Positions 44,943 through 53,218 of a stretch of 64,000 bases of DNA are shown here, in pieces. The notes under the pieces are model-generated. The model was not told the DNA's origin. It saw nothing but the letters and a program-made list of their open reading frames with translations, and did not search any database. This DNA is from Heyndrickxia sporothermodurans (GTDB lineage Bacteria > Bacillota > Bacilli > Bacillales > Bacillaceae_C), in assembly GCF_016785185.1 (NCBI RefSeq), contig NZ_JAEKDY010000001.1; one strand, 5' to 3'. Positions within the stretch are counted from its first letter, which is position 1. Each line of letters begins with the position of its first letter. The translations under genes and the position numbers were made by a program.

Positions 44943-46046
44943 ATGTCAAATTTGAAAAGAACCCCACTTTTTGAGATTTATAAGGAATATGGTGGAAAGA
45001 CGATTGATTTCGGTGGATGGGAGTTGCCTGTTCAATTTTCTAGTATAAAAGAAGAACATGAAGCAGTACGTACAAGAGCAGGCTTATTTGATGTTTCCCA
45101 TATGGGAGAAATAACTGTAAAAGGAAAAGATAGCACCCTTTATTTACAGAAAATGATGACAAATGATATTTCAAAGGTTCAAATCGGCGGTGCACAGTAC
45201 ACGGCGATGTGCTATCCAAATGGTGGTACCGTTGATGATCTTTTAGTTTATAAAATTGCTGATGATAATTATTTACTCGTAGTAAATGCAGGAAATATTG
45301 AAAAAGATTTTTCGTGGCTTCAAAAACATATCGAGGGCAATGTAGAAGTAGAAAATATATCCGCAAGTATTGGACAGCTGGCTATTCAAGGTCCAATTGC
45401 GGAACAAATTCTTCAAAAGGTAACAGATAAAAATTTAGAAGAGATTAAGTTTTTTAAATTTGATGAAAATGTAAATGTAAAAGGTGTTAAAGCTTTCGTT
45501 TCAAGAACAGGATATACAGGTGAAGATGGATTTGAAATCTATTGTAAAGCTGAAGATACCGTATTTTTATGGAGGGAACTATTAGCGGCAGGAAAAGATG
45601 AAGGTCTTCTTCCATGTGGACTTGGTGCGAGAGATACCCTTCGTTTTGAAGCAACTCTTCCACTTTACGGGCAGGAACTTTCTGAAGATATTAGCCCTTT
45701 AGAGGCAGGGATTGGTTTTGCCGTTAAGGTTGCAAAAGATACTGATTTCATTGGGAAGAGCGCATTAAAAGAACAAAAAGAAAACGGTTTAGCGAGAAAA
45801 ATTGTTGGGATAGAAATGATTGATCGCGGAATCCCTCGTCATGGATATAAAATTTTTTCCGGTGATGAAGAAATTGGTTCAATCACAACGGGCACACAGT
45901 CCCCGACATTAAAGAAAAATATCGGATTAGGGATTGTCGATATTCAGTTTACTGATATTGATCAAATGGTTGATGTCGAGATTCGCAACAAACGATTAAA
46001 AGCAAAAGTAATTTCAACGCCATTTTATAAACGACCTAAAAAGTAG
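44943..46046 (+). CDS. gcvT: Glycine cleavage system T protein (aminomethyltransferase)
   Basis: Tetrahydrofolate-dependent aminomethyltransferase of glycine cleavage, releasing ammonia and forming 5,10-methylene-THF. 367 residues from ATG 44943 (site GGAGG). Motifs: GGWELPVQFSSI, GLFDVSHMGE, the folate-binding SRTGYTGEDGFEIY and GLGARDTLRFEA. First gene of the gcvT-gcvPA-gcvPB operon, driven by the upstream riboswitch. Confidence 0.97.
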   Translation: MSNLKRTPLFEIYKEYGGKTIDFGGWELPVQFSSIKEEHEAVRTRAGLFDVSHMGEITVKGKDSTLYLQKMMTNDISKVQIGGAQYTAMCYPNGGTVDDLLVYKIADDNYLLVVNAGNIEKDFSWLQKHIEGNVEVENISASIGQLAIQGPIAEQILQKVTDKNLEEIKFFKFDENVNVKGVKAFVSRTGYTGEDGFEIYCKAEDTVFLWRELLAAGKDEGLLPCGLGARDTLRFEATLPLYGQELSEDISPLEAGIGFAVKVAKDTDFIGKSALKEQKENGLARKIVGIEMIDRGIPRHGYKIFSGDEEIGSITTGTQSPTLKKNIGLGIVDIQFTDIDQMVDVEIRNKRLKAKVISTPFYKRPKK

Positions 46047-46062
46047 GATGGGAGAGAGAATT

Positions 46063-47412
46063 ATGACAAAGCATCGCTATTTACCGATGACAGATCAAGA
46101 CCAGCAGGAAATGCTAGAAACAATTGGAGTACCTTCTGTCGATGACCTTTTCAGTGATATTCCTGAAAAAGTCCGTTTTAAAGGCTTATATAATATTAAA
46201 GAAGCAAAATCAGAAACAGCTTTGTTAAAAGAGTTAAGCCAAATGGCTGCTAAAAATGCGGATGTAAAACAGAATGTATCGTTTTTAGGCGCTGGTGTTT
46301 ATGATCATTACATTCCAACGATTGTTGATCATGTTATTAGCCGATCTGAATTTTATACTGCATATACACCTTATCAACCTGAAATCTCCCAAGGGGAATT
46401 ACAAGCGATATTTGAATTTCAAACGATGATTTGTGAGTTAACAGGAATGGATGTAGCGAATTCCTCGATGTATGATGGGGGTACAGCTTTAGCCGAAGCC
46501 GCTATGTTAAGCTGTGGACAAACACGTAGAAAAAAAATACTTATTTCTGAAACTGTTCATCCGGAATCGCGGGAAGTATTAAAAACATATGCAAAAGGTC
46601 AATTTATTGAAGTAGTTGAAATTCCTCATAAAAACGGTGTGACAGACTTACAAGCATTACAAGCTGAATTAAGCGAAGAGGTAGCTGCCGTTGTCGTTCA
46701 ATATCCAAATTTCTTCGGTCAAATTGAGCCGTTAAAAGAAATTGAACCATTGGCACATCAGCATAAAGGATTATTTATCGTATCAAGTAATCCGCTGGCG
46801 CTAGGGGCGATCACACCTCCGGGGAAATTTGGTGCAGATATTGTTGTTGGTGATGCACAAGTATTCGGTATCCCTCAAAGTTTTGGTGGACCACATTGTG
46901 GTTATTTTGCAGTAACAACGAAATTAATGAGAAAAGTTCCTGGTCGCTTAGTTGGCGAAACGGTTGATGAAAATGGGAAAAGAGGCTATGTTTTAACCCT
47001 GCAAGCCCGTGAACAGCATATTCGACGCGATAAAGCGACATCTAATATTTGTTCCAATCAAGCCCTAAATGCATTAGCTGCATCAGTCGCTATGACTGCT
47101 CTAGGCAAAAAAGGTGTTAAGGAAATGGCTGTCCAAAATATTCAAAAAGCATATTATGCTAAAAAAGCATTTAAGCAAGAAGGTTTTAAAATCGAATTTG
47201 AAGGTCCAAGTTTTAATGAATTTGTTATTCGATTGAATAAACCTGTTAAAGAGCTTAATAAACATCTTTTGAGTAAAGGAATTATTGGTGGCTATGATTT
47301 AAGTAGAGATTATCCTCTACTGGAGAATTGCATGCTTGTAGCTGTTACTGAATTACGAACGAAAGATGAAATCGATCAATTGATTAAAGAATTGAGGGAT
47401 AGCCATGAATAA
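46063..47412 (+). CDS. gcvPA: Glycine dehydrogenase (decarboxylating) subunit 1
   Basis: N-terminal half of the P protein that in many organisms is a single chain; decarboxylates glycine with PLP together with GcvPB. 449 residues from ATG 46063 (site GGGAGAGAG). Features: MTDQDQQEMLETIGV, FLGAGVYDHYIP, ANSSMYDGGTALAEA, and SFGGPHCGYFA. The PLP lysine lies in the other subunit. Its stop overlaps the start of gcvPB by 8 bases. Confidence 0.96.
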   Translation: MTKHRYLPMTDQDQQEMLETIGVPSVDDLFSDIPEKVRFKGLYNIKEAKSETALLKELSQMAAKNADVKQNVSFLGAGVYDHYIPTIVDHVISRSEFYTAYTPYQPEISQGELQAIFEFQTMICELTGMDVANSSMYDGGTALAEAAMLSCGQTRRKKILISETVHPESREVLKTYAKGQFIEVVEIPHKNGVTDLQALQAELSEEVAAVVVQYPNFFGQIEPLKEIEPLAHQHKGLFIVSSNPLALGAITPPGKFGADIVVGDAQVFGIPQSFGGPHCGYFAVTTKLMRKVPGRLVGETVDENGKRGYVLTLQAREQHIRRDKATSNICSNQALNALAASVAMTALGKKGVKEMAVQNIQKAYYAKKAFKQEGFKIEFEGPSFNEFVIRLNKPVKELNKHLLSKGIIGGYDLSRDYPLLENCMLVAVTELRTKDEIDQLIKELRDSHE

Positions 47413-48868
47413 GGAGAACCAACCATTAATTTTTGAAATCACGAAACCAGGCAGAATTGGTTATAGCCTTCCTGACCTTGACGTTCCTGAGATTGATATT
47501 AACGATTACCTTCCTTCCGACTATATTCGTGATGAAGAAGTGCATTTACCTGAGGTTTCCGAACTTGATATTATGCGTCATTATACCGCTTTATCAAGAA
47601 AGAACCATGGAGTGGATTCAGGGTTCTATCCACTTGGGTCATGTACAATGAAATATAATCCTAAAATAAATGAATCGGTGGCACGTTACCCTGGTTTTGC
47701 TCATATACATCCACTACAAGATGAAAGCTCTGTCCAAGGTGCTCTGGAATTAATGTACGATTTACAACAACATTTAATTGAGATCACCGGAATGGATGAA
47801 GTGACTCTCCAACCGGCAGCAGGAGCTCACGGTGAATGGACAGGTTTAATGATGATTCGTGCCTATCACAAAGCAAATGGTGACCATAATCGGACTAAAG
47901 TAATTGTTCCCGATTCCGCCCATGGAACAAACCCAGCATCCGCTAGTGTTGCAGGACTTGAAACGGTAACGGTTAAATCGGATGAAAATGGACTTGTTGA
48001 TTTAGAAGATTTAAGAAGATTAGTAGATTCAAATACAGCTGCTCTAATGCTAACAAACCCGAATACTTTAGGATTATTTGAAGAAAATATTTTGGAAATG
48101 GCAGAAATCGTTCATAGTGCAGGTGGTAAACTATACTATGATGGTGCTAACTTAAACGCAGTGCTATCAAAAGCTCGCCCGGGGGATATGGGATTTGATG
48201 TTGTTCATTTAAATCTTCACAAAACATTTACTGGCCCGCACGGCGGTGGTGGTCCAGGTTCTGGTCCGGTCGGGGTGAAAAAAGATTTAATCCCATTTTT
48301 ACCAAAGCCAGTGCTTGTGAAAGAAAACGATGTTTATAAGTTCGATTATGAACGCCCACTTTCCATCGGTAGAGTAAAGCCATACTATGGTAACTTCGGG
48401 ATAAATGTAAGAGCATATACGTATATTCGAACAATGGGACCGGATGGTTTAAAAGCTGTAACCGAAAATGCAGTGCTAAATGCAAACTATATGATGAGAA
48501 GGTTAGCAGAATACTATGATCTACCTTATGACCGTCATTGTAAGCATGAATTTGTTTTAAGTGCAAAACGCCAAAAGAAATTAGGTGTTCGCGCATTAGA
48601 TATTGCTAAACGTCTGTTAGACTTTGGCTATCATCCACCAACTATTTACTTCCCGTTAAACGTTGAGGAATGTATGATGATCGAGCCTACTGAAACAGAA
48701 TCAAAAGAAACTTTGGATTCCTTTATCGATGCGATGATACAAATTGCAAAGGAAACAGAAGAGAATCCTGAAATCGTTCAAGAGGCTCCACATACAACCG
48801 TTATCAAACGTTTAGATGAAGCACAAGCGGCCCGTAAACCAGTATTACGCTATAATAATCAAAGATAA
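47405..48868 (+). CDS. gcvPB: Glycine dehydrogenase (decarboxylating) subunit 2
   Basis: PLP-bearing half of the P protein. 487 residues. The cofactor lysine is in NLHKTFTGPHGGGGPG (preceded by DVVHL), and the catalytic region includes PLGSCTMKYNPK and QPAAGAHGEW. Overlapping start with gcvPA points to equimolar synthesis. The gcvH gene for the lipoylated carrier is not in this window, as is usual in Bacillus. Confidence 0.97.
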   Translation: MNKENQPLIFEITKPGRIGYSLPDLDVPEIDINDYLPSDYIRDEEVHLPEVSELDIMRHYTALSRKNHGVDSGFYPLGSCTMKYNPKINESVARYPGFAHIHPLQDESSVQGALELMYDLQQHLIEITGMDEVTLQPAAGAHGEWTGLMMIRAYHKANGDHNRTKVIVPDSAHGTNPASASVAGLETVTVKSDENGLVDLEDLRRLVDSNTAALMLTNPNTLGLFEENILEMAEIVHSAGGKLYYDGANLNAVLSKARPGDMGFDVVHLNLHKTFTGPHGGGGPGSGPVGVKKDLIPFLPKPVLVKENDVYKFDYERPLSIGRVKPYYGNFGINVRAYTYIRTMGPDGLKAVTENAVLNANYMMRRLAEYYDLPYDRHCKHEFVLSAKRQKKLGVRALDIAKRLLDFGYHPPTIYFPLNVEECMMIEPTETESKETLDSFIDAMIQIAKETEENPEIVQEAPHTTVIKRLDEAQAARKPVLRYNNQR

Positions 48869-48873
48869 AGATA

Positions 48874-48904
48874 AAAAGCCTCTTCCGAATGGAAGAGGCT
48901 TTAA
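48874..48904. terminator. Terminator of the gcv operon
   Basis: AAAGCCTCTTCC / GGAAGAGGCTTT around GAAT; short A/T flanks on both sides, so it may also serve the convergent yqhL. Confidence 0.8.
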
Positions 48905-48916
48905 ACATGTATTCAT

Positions 48917-49297
48917 TTATTTAGATTTAATTTTACCAGTCCATTTTTTAAATCCGCCTTGTAATTGGTAAAGATCTTTATAACCTTTACGGTAAAGCAT
49001 TTGAGCAGCACGACCACTGCGCATCCCGCTTTGGCAATATAAGTATACAGGTTTATCAGGACGAATTTCTTTCATTCTCATTTTCAATTGCGATAATGGA
49101 ATATTTCTTGAACCTAATATATGTCCTCCATCGAACTCATTCGCTTCTCGAACGTCGATTAATTGTGCCTTCCGATAGCCCGCTTTAAATTCTTCTTCAG
49201 TTAAAGTTTTAACCGCTCTCTTTTGAGAAAAATAATTATAGAGCGTATAGGCAATGACTGCTACTATGACAATAATAAGAAAATATAAACTACCCAC
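48917..49297 (-). CDS. yqhL: Rhodanese-domain membrane protein YqhL
   Basis: 126 residues from GTG 49297, decided by AAAGGAG just upstream; this equals the B. subtilis length. One N-terminal membrane span (about 2-22), then a rhodanese domain with LIDVREANEFDGGHILGSRN and the active-site cysteine loop YCQSGMRSGRAA. Single-domain rhodanese with the sulfur-carrying Cys facing the cytosol; the acceptor is unknown. The frame is open upstream for 22 codons without a site. Confidence 0.9.
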   Translation of the reverse strand: MGSLYFLIIVIVAVIAYTLYNYFSQKRAVKTLTEEEFKAGYRKAQLIDVREANEFDGGHILGSRNIPLSQLKMRMKEIRPDKPVYLYCQSGMRSGRAAQMLYRKGYKDLYQLQGGFKKWTGKIKSK

Positions 49298-49566
49298 TAA
49301 ACTTTCTCCTTTCTTCGATACACCACTATCTTCTATTATATTCATCAATGGAAGAGGAATCAAAACTTTTTGCTATAAAAATATTTATTTTTGAAAGAAA
49401 GGGGTAGTATCTTTGATATACCTATCTTTCATTTGCTTCAAAAATATGCAACCGTGGAAATTTTCAAATTTACCCTAAATTTAATTCTATAACTCTCTTT
49501 TTCTCCTCTTTTCTCTTTATTTTATTTATTTTTCGATTTGACAAAAAGGAACAAAGTTTAACCATT

Positions 49567-49615
49567 TCACAATATATAGTATTTTTCTTAGTATTAATAA
49601 CACTATATATTGTAT
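49567..49615 (+). promoter_or_regulatory. Pair of NrdR boxes upstream of nrdJ
   Basis: Two 16-bp near-palindromes, TCACAATATATAGTAT (49567-49582) and ACACTATATATTGTAT (49600-49615), match the NrdR-box consensus (ACACTATATATTGTGT-like) and are 33 bp apart start to start, about three helical turns as in known NrdR operators. NrdR, the ATP/dATP-sensing repressor, is predicted to control this gene. The rest of 49298-49718 is AT-rich promoter DNA; I found no cobalamin riboswitch. Confidence 0.75.
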
Positions 49616-49718
49616 TTATTTATTGATTTTCTATAAGTGAATATGATAACTTATAGAAGAATACAACAAGAGTACTCAAGCTAGATTTTATGCTAGAAAG
49701 ATAGAAGGAGTTGTCAAA

Positions 49719-50507
49719 ATGTCTGTTGCGTTTACAAATGAATTGAAGATTAATGAGGAACAATTAAACAAAGATATCAAATTGTTTCCACAGGTACATC
49801 CTGTTACACCAGATATGAAAATCACACATAAAGGTGTATCACGTTTAGTAATGATTGACCGCTATGCATTCAAAGATACCGAAAAGCTTACATTATCGAA
49901 TGGTGATTTTGTCGTTTTGACCATCAAGGAAGATCCGAAATTTCCTGCAAGAGGACTAGGATTTATCAAAAATATTGATTGGGAACAAAAATTAGCAGAT
50001 GTACTAGTTGATGAAGAATATCGGAGTGCTTTAGAAGATCCGAAAGAAATTGAAACAGGACTTATTACTAGACCACTAGATATTATCGAAAAGCCATTGG
50101 AAGTTTATTATGAGCAAATTGCCAAAAGGAACGCAACAGGTTTGGCTTCAGTTGAAACAACCGAGGAAAAACGTCAAGAATGGTTCGAAAAGTTTTATCA
50201 AGAACTTGTGAACTTAAATTTTGTACCTGCTGGACGTGTACTTTATGGTGCTGGTGCAGATACAGAAGTAACCTATTTTAATTGTTACGTTATGCCGTTC
50301 GTACCAGATTCTCGTGAAGGGATATCAGAACATAGAAAACAAGTAATGGAAATTATGAGCAGAGGTGGCGGAGTAGGAACAAATGGCTCGACATTAAGGC
50401 CAAGAAACACTTTGGCTCGCGGCGTAAACGGCAAGTCATCAGGTTCTGTATCATGGCTTGATGATATTGCGAAATTAACACATTTGGTTGAGCAGGGTGG
50501 ATCCCGT
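49719..50507 (+). CDS. nrdJ: nrdJ exon 1
   Basis: 263 codons from ATG 49719 (AGAAGGAGTTG) to CGT, ending GLVEQ-type segment THLVEQGGSR. The frame hits TAA immediately after the exon, at 50508. The last eight exon bases pair with the internal guide sequence of intron 1. Confidence 0.92.
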
Positions 50508-53213
50508 TAAACACTCCAATGGCGGGATTAAAATCTCGTGAATTGCTGGAACACCCTTAGAGCTTTATCAACCACAACGTGACTGGCAACGGTGAGCGTG
50601 AAGGTTTGAAAATGATAAGGATTGGGCAATCAGCAGCGAAGCATCTCTGGAAACGGAGATGAACGTTCAACGACTATTGAAACTCCCTAATTCTTACTAA
50701 AAACATAAAAAAGGTGTAAATTAAATGGAAGAAATGGGAGGAGTAAATCATATGGTATGGAAACGACCTTATGAGGCGCGAGACAAGGAAGAGTTAATTA
50801 AAAAAATTTATATATCTCCATAATCATGGATATAGCTACGATTTTTTCTTCCTTGATGAGATAGTCTGATCTCATGTGAAAGCATGAGAGCTAGGCAGAA
50901 ATGACCTAGCCACTCTTAGCCTGAGTGTAACAAAATAGCGTGGAGCTCAAATGATAATGTTAGCGGATTAAAAAGATGCCTTAGTCCGCGTCGTTCAGAA
51001 AATGAACGACTAAAAAATCGGGTGAATTGCGGGAAAATCCTTAGAGACTTACAAGCTACAACGTGTCCGGAAACGGTGAACGTGAATGCTATAAAAATTG
51101 TGAGTATTGGACAATCTGCAGCCAAGCGTCATAGGGCATAGGTTATGGCGAAGGTTCAACGACTAGAGGTTGAGTCCCAACAATAAAACCTCATAAGCGC
51201 CCGGCCCCTAACAGATCATGCTGAGGGTGATGATATAGTCTAGTCCGTTTTGCAAAAGCAGAGTAAATATCCTGAAAAGGACGGTAAAATACGTGGCATC
51301 CGGATATCATAGAATTTATTATTTCAAAGATGCAAAATCCAAGAATTTTGCGATTTTTAATTGAAAATACAAAAGATGAAACGATTAAAAAACTAGCGAA
51401 AGACAAATTGAAGTTTACACCTTTAACAATGCAAGAAATTGCTATATATCAAGGAATTATAAACTATAAAAATATTCCTGGGTATGGTGGCTTTAGTGAA
51501 AATATCATTGCTGAAGCTGAAGAGAAATTAGCTGTTGGTGGCAATTACACAGTCCATAATCCAGAGTTCTTAACGGGTGCAAACATTTCTGTTTGCCTAA
51601 CAAAGGAATTTATGGAAGCAGTTGAAAATGATGGAGAGTATGAACTTCGTTTCCCTTATGTTGAACATTATAATGAAGAGGAAATGAATATTTATAATGA
51701 GAAATGGCACAAAATCGGAGATGTCCGTGAGTGGGAAAAACTTGGATATAAAGTGCGCGTCTACAAAAAAATTAAGGCAAAAGAACTTTGGAACTTAATC
51801 AATATATGCGCCACCTACTCAGCAGAACCAGGAATTTTCTTCATCGATAATGCCAACGATATGACAAATGCTAAAGCATATGGTCAACAAGTTGTTGCTA
51901 CAAATCCGTGTGGTAAATTGCTTGCCTCACGTTAAAAACTCGACCTAATTGACTTGGAACCCTAACAGGTTATGCTGAGGGCAACAGGGGGCAAGGGTAA
52001 TGCCAGCCTGAGAGACTAAAGCGGTTGAGCCAGTATATTATACTATTATACTGTAAGCGATAGTCCGATCCTCTTAGAAATAAGAGAGCGAGATATGGAG
52101 CAACCTCTCGCACCATTTTCCGTCTGCAACCTTGCAGCAGTGAACCTTGCTGAGATGGCGGATAAGGTAAATAAAACGGTTAATTTTGAAAAGTTAATGA
52201 AAACAGTAGCAGTCGGCGTCCGCATGCAGGATAACGTTATAAACGCTACACCTTATTTCTTAGACGAAAATAAAAAGCAGGCGCTTGGCGAGCGTCGAGT
52301 TGGTCTTGGTGTCATGGGTCTTGCAGACTTACTGATCTATTGTGAGAAAGAATATGGTTCAGAAGAAGGCAACCAATTGGTTGATAAAGTAATGGAAACG
52401 ATCGCGACAACAGCTTATCGTACATCCATCGAATTAGCAAAGGAAAAAGGAAGCTTCCCATTTTTACAAGGGGAGACTGATGAAGAAACAATTCGTTTAC
52501 GAGAAGCGTTTATCCGAACTGGATTTATGAAAAAAATGCCTGAGGACATTCGTCAATCGATATTAGAAAACGGTATTAGAAATTCTCATTTGCTAACTGT
52601 TGCTCCAACTGGATCGACTGGTACGATGATTGGATGTTCAACTGGCCTAGAACCATATTTCTCATTTACTTATTACAGAAGTGGTCGACTAGGTAGATTT
52701 ATTGAAGTAAAGGCGGAAATTGTCGAAGAGTATTTAAAGACAAATCCGGATGTAAATGCTGATCAATTGCCAAATTGGTTTGTGACAGCAATGGAATTAC
52801 GACCAGAAGCACATGCTGATGTGCAATGTATTATTCAACGCTGGATTGATAGCTCAATCTCTAAAACAGTAAATGCACCGCGGGGTTATGCTGTTGAACA
52901 GGTTCAAAAAGTATATGAACGTCTATATAAAGGTGGAGCTAAAGGCGGCACAGTATATGTTGATGGAAGCCGTGATTCACAAGTATTAACTTTAAAAGCC
53001 GAAGAAAATCAAGTCGAAAATAGCATTGAGCCAATAAAGGATAAACAAACAGTTGTAATAGTTGATACGATTCAGGATTTGCGCTCAACGAGTGTAACAA
53101 TTGGTTCGGAAATTGGCAATACATGTCCTGTTTGCCGTAAGGGGAAAGTTAAAGAAATTGGTGGTTGTAATACATGTGACAACTGTAATGCACAATTAAA
53201 ATGTGGATTATAA
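49719..53213 (+). CDS. nrdJ: Class II (adenosylcobalamin-dependent) ribonucleotide reductase, split by three group I introns
   Basis: Reduces ribonucleotides to deoxyribonucleotides using adenosylcobalamin as radical source. Joined exons 49719-50507, 50939-50968, 51294-51914 and 52098-53213 total 2556 nt: 851 residues plus stop, with no frame break, as expected for full-length Bacillaceae NrdJ. Features: start after AAGGAG; first active-site cysteine in YFNCYVMPF (exon 1); substrate segment GGSRRGAQM formed across intron 1; catalytic NPCGEQPLAPFSVCN formed across intron 3; GRLGRF; the C-terminal thiol-redox cysteines CPVC and CNTCDNC. Every intron begins with an in-frame stop at or soon after the junction, so unspliced RNA cannot make enzyme. 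Confidence 0.93.
50508..50938 (+). ncRNA. Group I intron 1 of nrdJ (431 nt)
   Basis: Starts TAAACACTCC and ends in G (AAAATAG). P1: exon 1 bases AGGATCCCGT region (500-507) pair with GGCGGGATT at 521-529, with the obligatory U-G at T507-G522. P10: CTCCA at 514-518 pairs with TGGAG of exon 2. Core: P4 strands GCTGG (P element GAATTGCTGGAA) and TCAGC (Q element CAATCAGCAGC), P7 GACTA in GTTCAACGACTA (50665-50676) and TAGTC in GATAGTC (50860-50866). Between R and S is an open frame of only 32 codons, perhaps a relic of a homing endonuclease. Confidence 0.88.
50725..50823 (+). pseudogene. Short ORF inside intron 1, possible homing-endonuclease relic
   Basis: An ATG preceded by AAGGTG opens 32 codons (MEEMGGVNHMVWKRPYEARD then KEELIKKIYISP) before TAA. 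It lies in the loop region between P7 strands, where group I introns normally host endonuclease genes. No H-N-H, GIY-YIG or LAGLIDADG motif can be seen, so a degraded remnant is the cautious call, and chance is possible. Confidence 0.35.
50939..50968 (+). CDS. nrdJ: nrdJ exon 2, a 30-nt microexon
   Basis: CGT to GAT encodes only RGAQMIMLAD, exactly the residues needed between GGSR of exon 1 and WHPDIIEF of exon 3. Both junctions are fixed by P1 and P10 pairings of the flanking introns. It lies in phase with both neighbours. Confidence 0.88.
50969..51293 (+). ncRNA. Group I intron 2 of nrdJ (325 nt)
   Basis: Starts TAAAAAGATGCC and ends G (AAAATACG). P1: GCGGAT at the end of exon 2 pairs with GTCCGC (50984-50989), U-G at T968-G984. 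P10: GATGCC (50975-50980) pairs with GGCATC of exon 3. Core: P GTGAATTGCGGGAAA, Q ACAATCTGCAGCCAAG, R GTTCAACGACTA (51154-51165), S GATATAGTC (51232-51240). It shares many blocks with intron 1 and appears to be its paralogue. No ORF inside. Confidence 0.9.
51294..51914 (+). CDS. nrdJ: nrdJ exon 3
   Basis: 207 codons beginning TGG CAT CCG (WHP) and ending ACAAATCCGTGTGGT (TNPCG). It carries the region up to the catalytic Asn and Cys. An internal ATG at 51330 is not a start; the conserved residues WHPDIIEFIISK precede it. Confidence 0.92.
51915..52097 (+). ncRNA. Group I intron 3 of nrdJ (183 nt, minimal)
   Basis: Starts AAATTGCTT and ends G (GAGATATG). P1: GTGTGGT at the end of exon 3 pairs with GCCTCAC (51924-51930) with one mismatch and U-G at T914-G924. 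P10: TTGCTT (51918-51923) pairs with GAGCAA of exon 4. Core: AATTGACTTGGAACC, GGTAATGCCAGCC, R GAGAGACTAAAGC, P8 hairpin CAGTATA / TATACTG, S GCGATAGTCC, then P9 CTCTTA / TAAGAG. Sequence is unlike introns 1 and 2 and closer to the compact tRNA-intron type. No ORF. Confidence 0.87.
52098..53213 (+). CDS. nrdJ: nrdJ exon 4
   Basis: 372 codons including stop, beginning GAG CAA CCT (EQP), the continuation of NPCG. Contains the catalytic Glu, SVCNLAAVN, the PTGSTGT nucleotide loop, and the redox-active C-terminus CPVC...CNTCDNCN. The preceding ATG at 52095 is intron sequence, not a start. Confidence 0.93.
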   Translation, partial: EQPLAPFSVCNLAAVNLAEMADKVNKTVNFEKLMKTVAVGVRMQDNVINATPYFLDENKKQALGERRVGLGVMGLADLLIYCEKEYGSEEGNQLVDKVMETIATTAYRTSIELAKEKGSFPFLQGETDEETIRLREAFIRTGFMKKMPEDIRQSILENGIRNSHLLTVAPTGSTGTMIGCSTGLEPYFSFTYYRSGRLGRFIEVKAEIVEEYLKTNPDVNADQLPNWFVTAMELRPEAHADVQCIIQRWIDSSISKTVNAPRGYAVEQVQKVYERLYKGGAKGGTVYVDGSRDSQVLTLKAEENQVENSIEPIKDKQTVVIVDTIQDLRSTSVTIGSEIGNTCPVCRKGKVKEIGGCNTCDNCNAQLKCGL

Positions 53214-53218
53214 GTAAT

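Noticed and set aside
49298..49566. Cobalamin riboswitch before nrdJ
   Set aside because: No B12-box (GCCACTG-like) or matching architecture is present; the region is AT-rich, with NrdR boxes only.
50508..50938. Group II intron or retroelement in nrdJ
   Set aside because: No GUGYG start, no domain V hairpin and no reverse transcriptase; the ends (U before, G at the end) and P7 motifs are of group I type.
50499..53213. nrdJ as a decayed pseudogene or a set of frameshifted fragments
   Set aside because: The gaps carry group I cores with consistent P1, P7 and P10 pairings, and the exons rejoin in phase with no missing residue; random decay would not do so.
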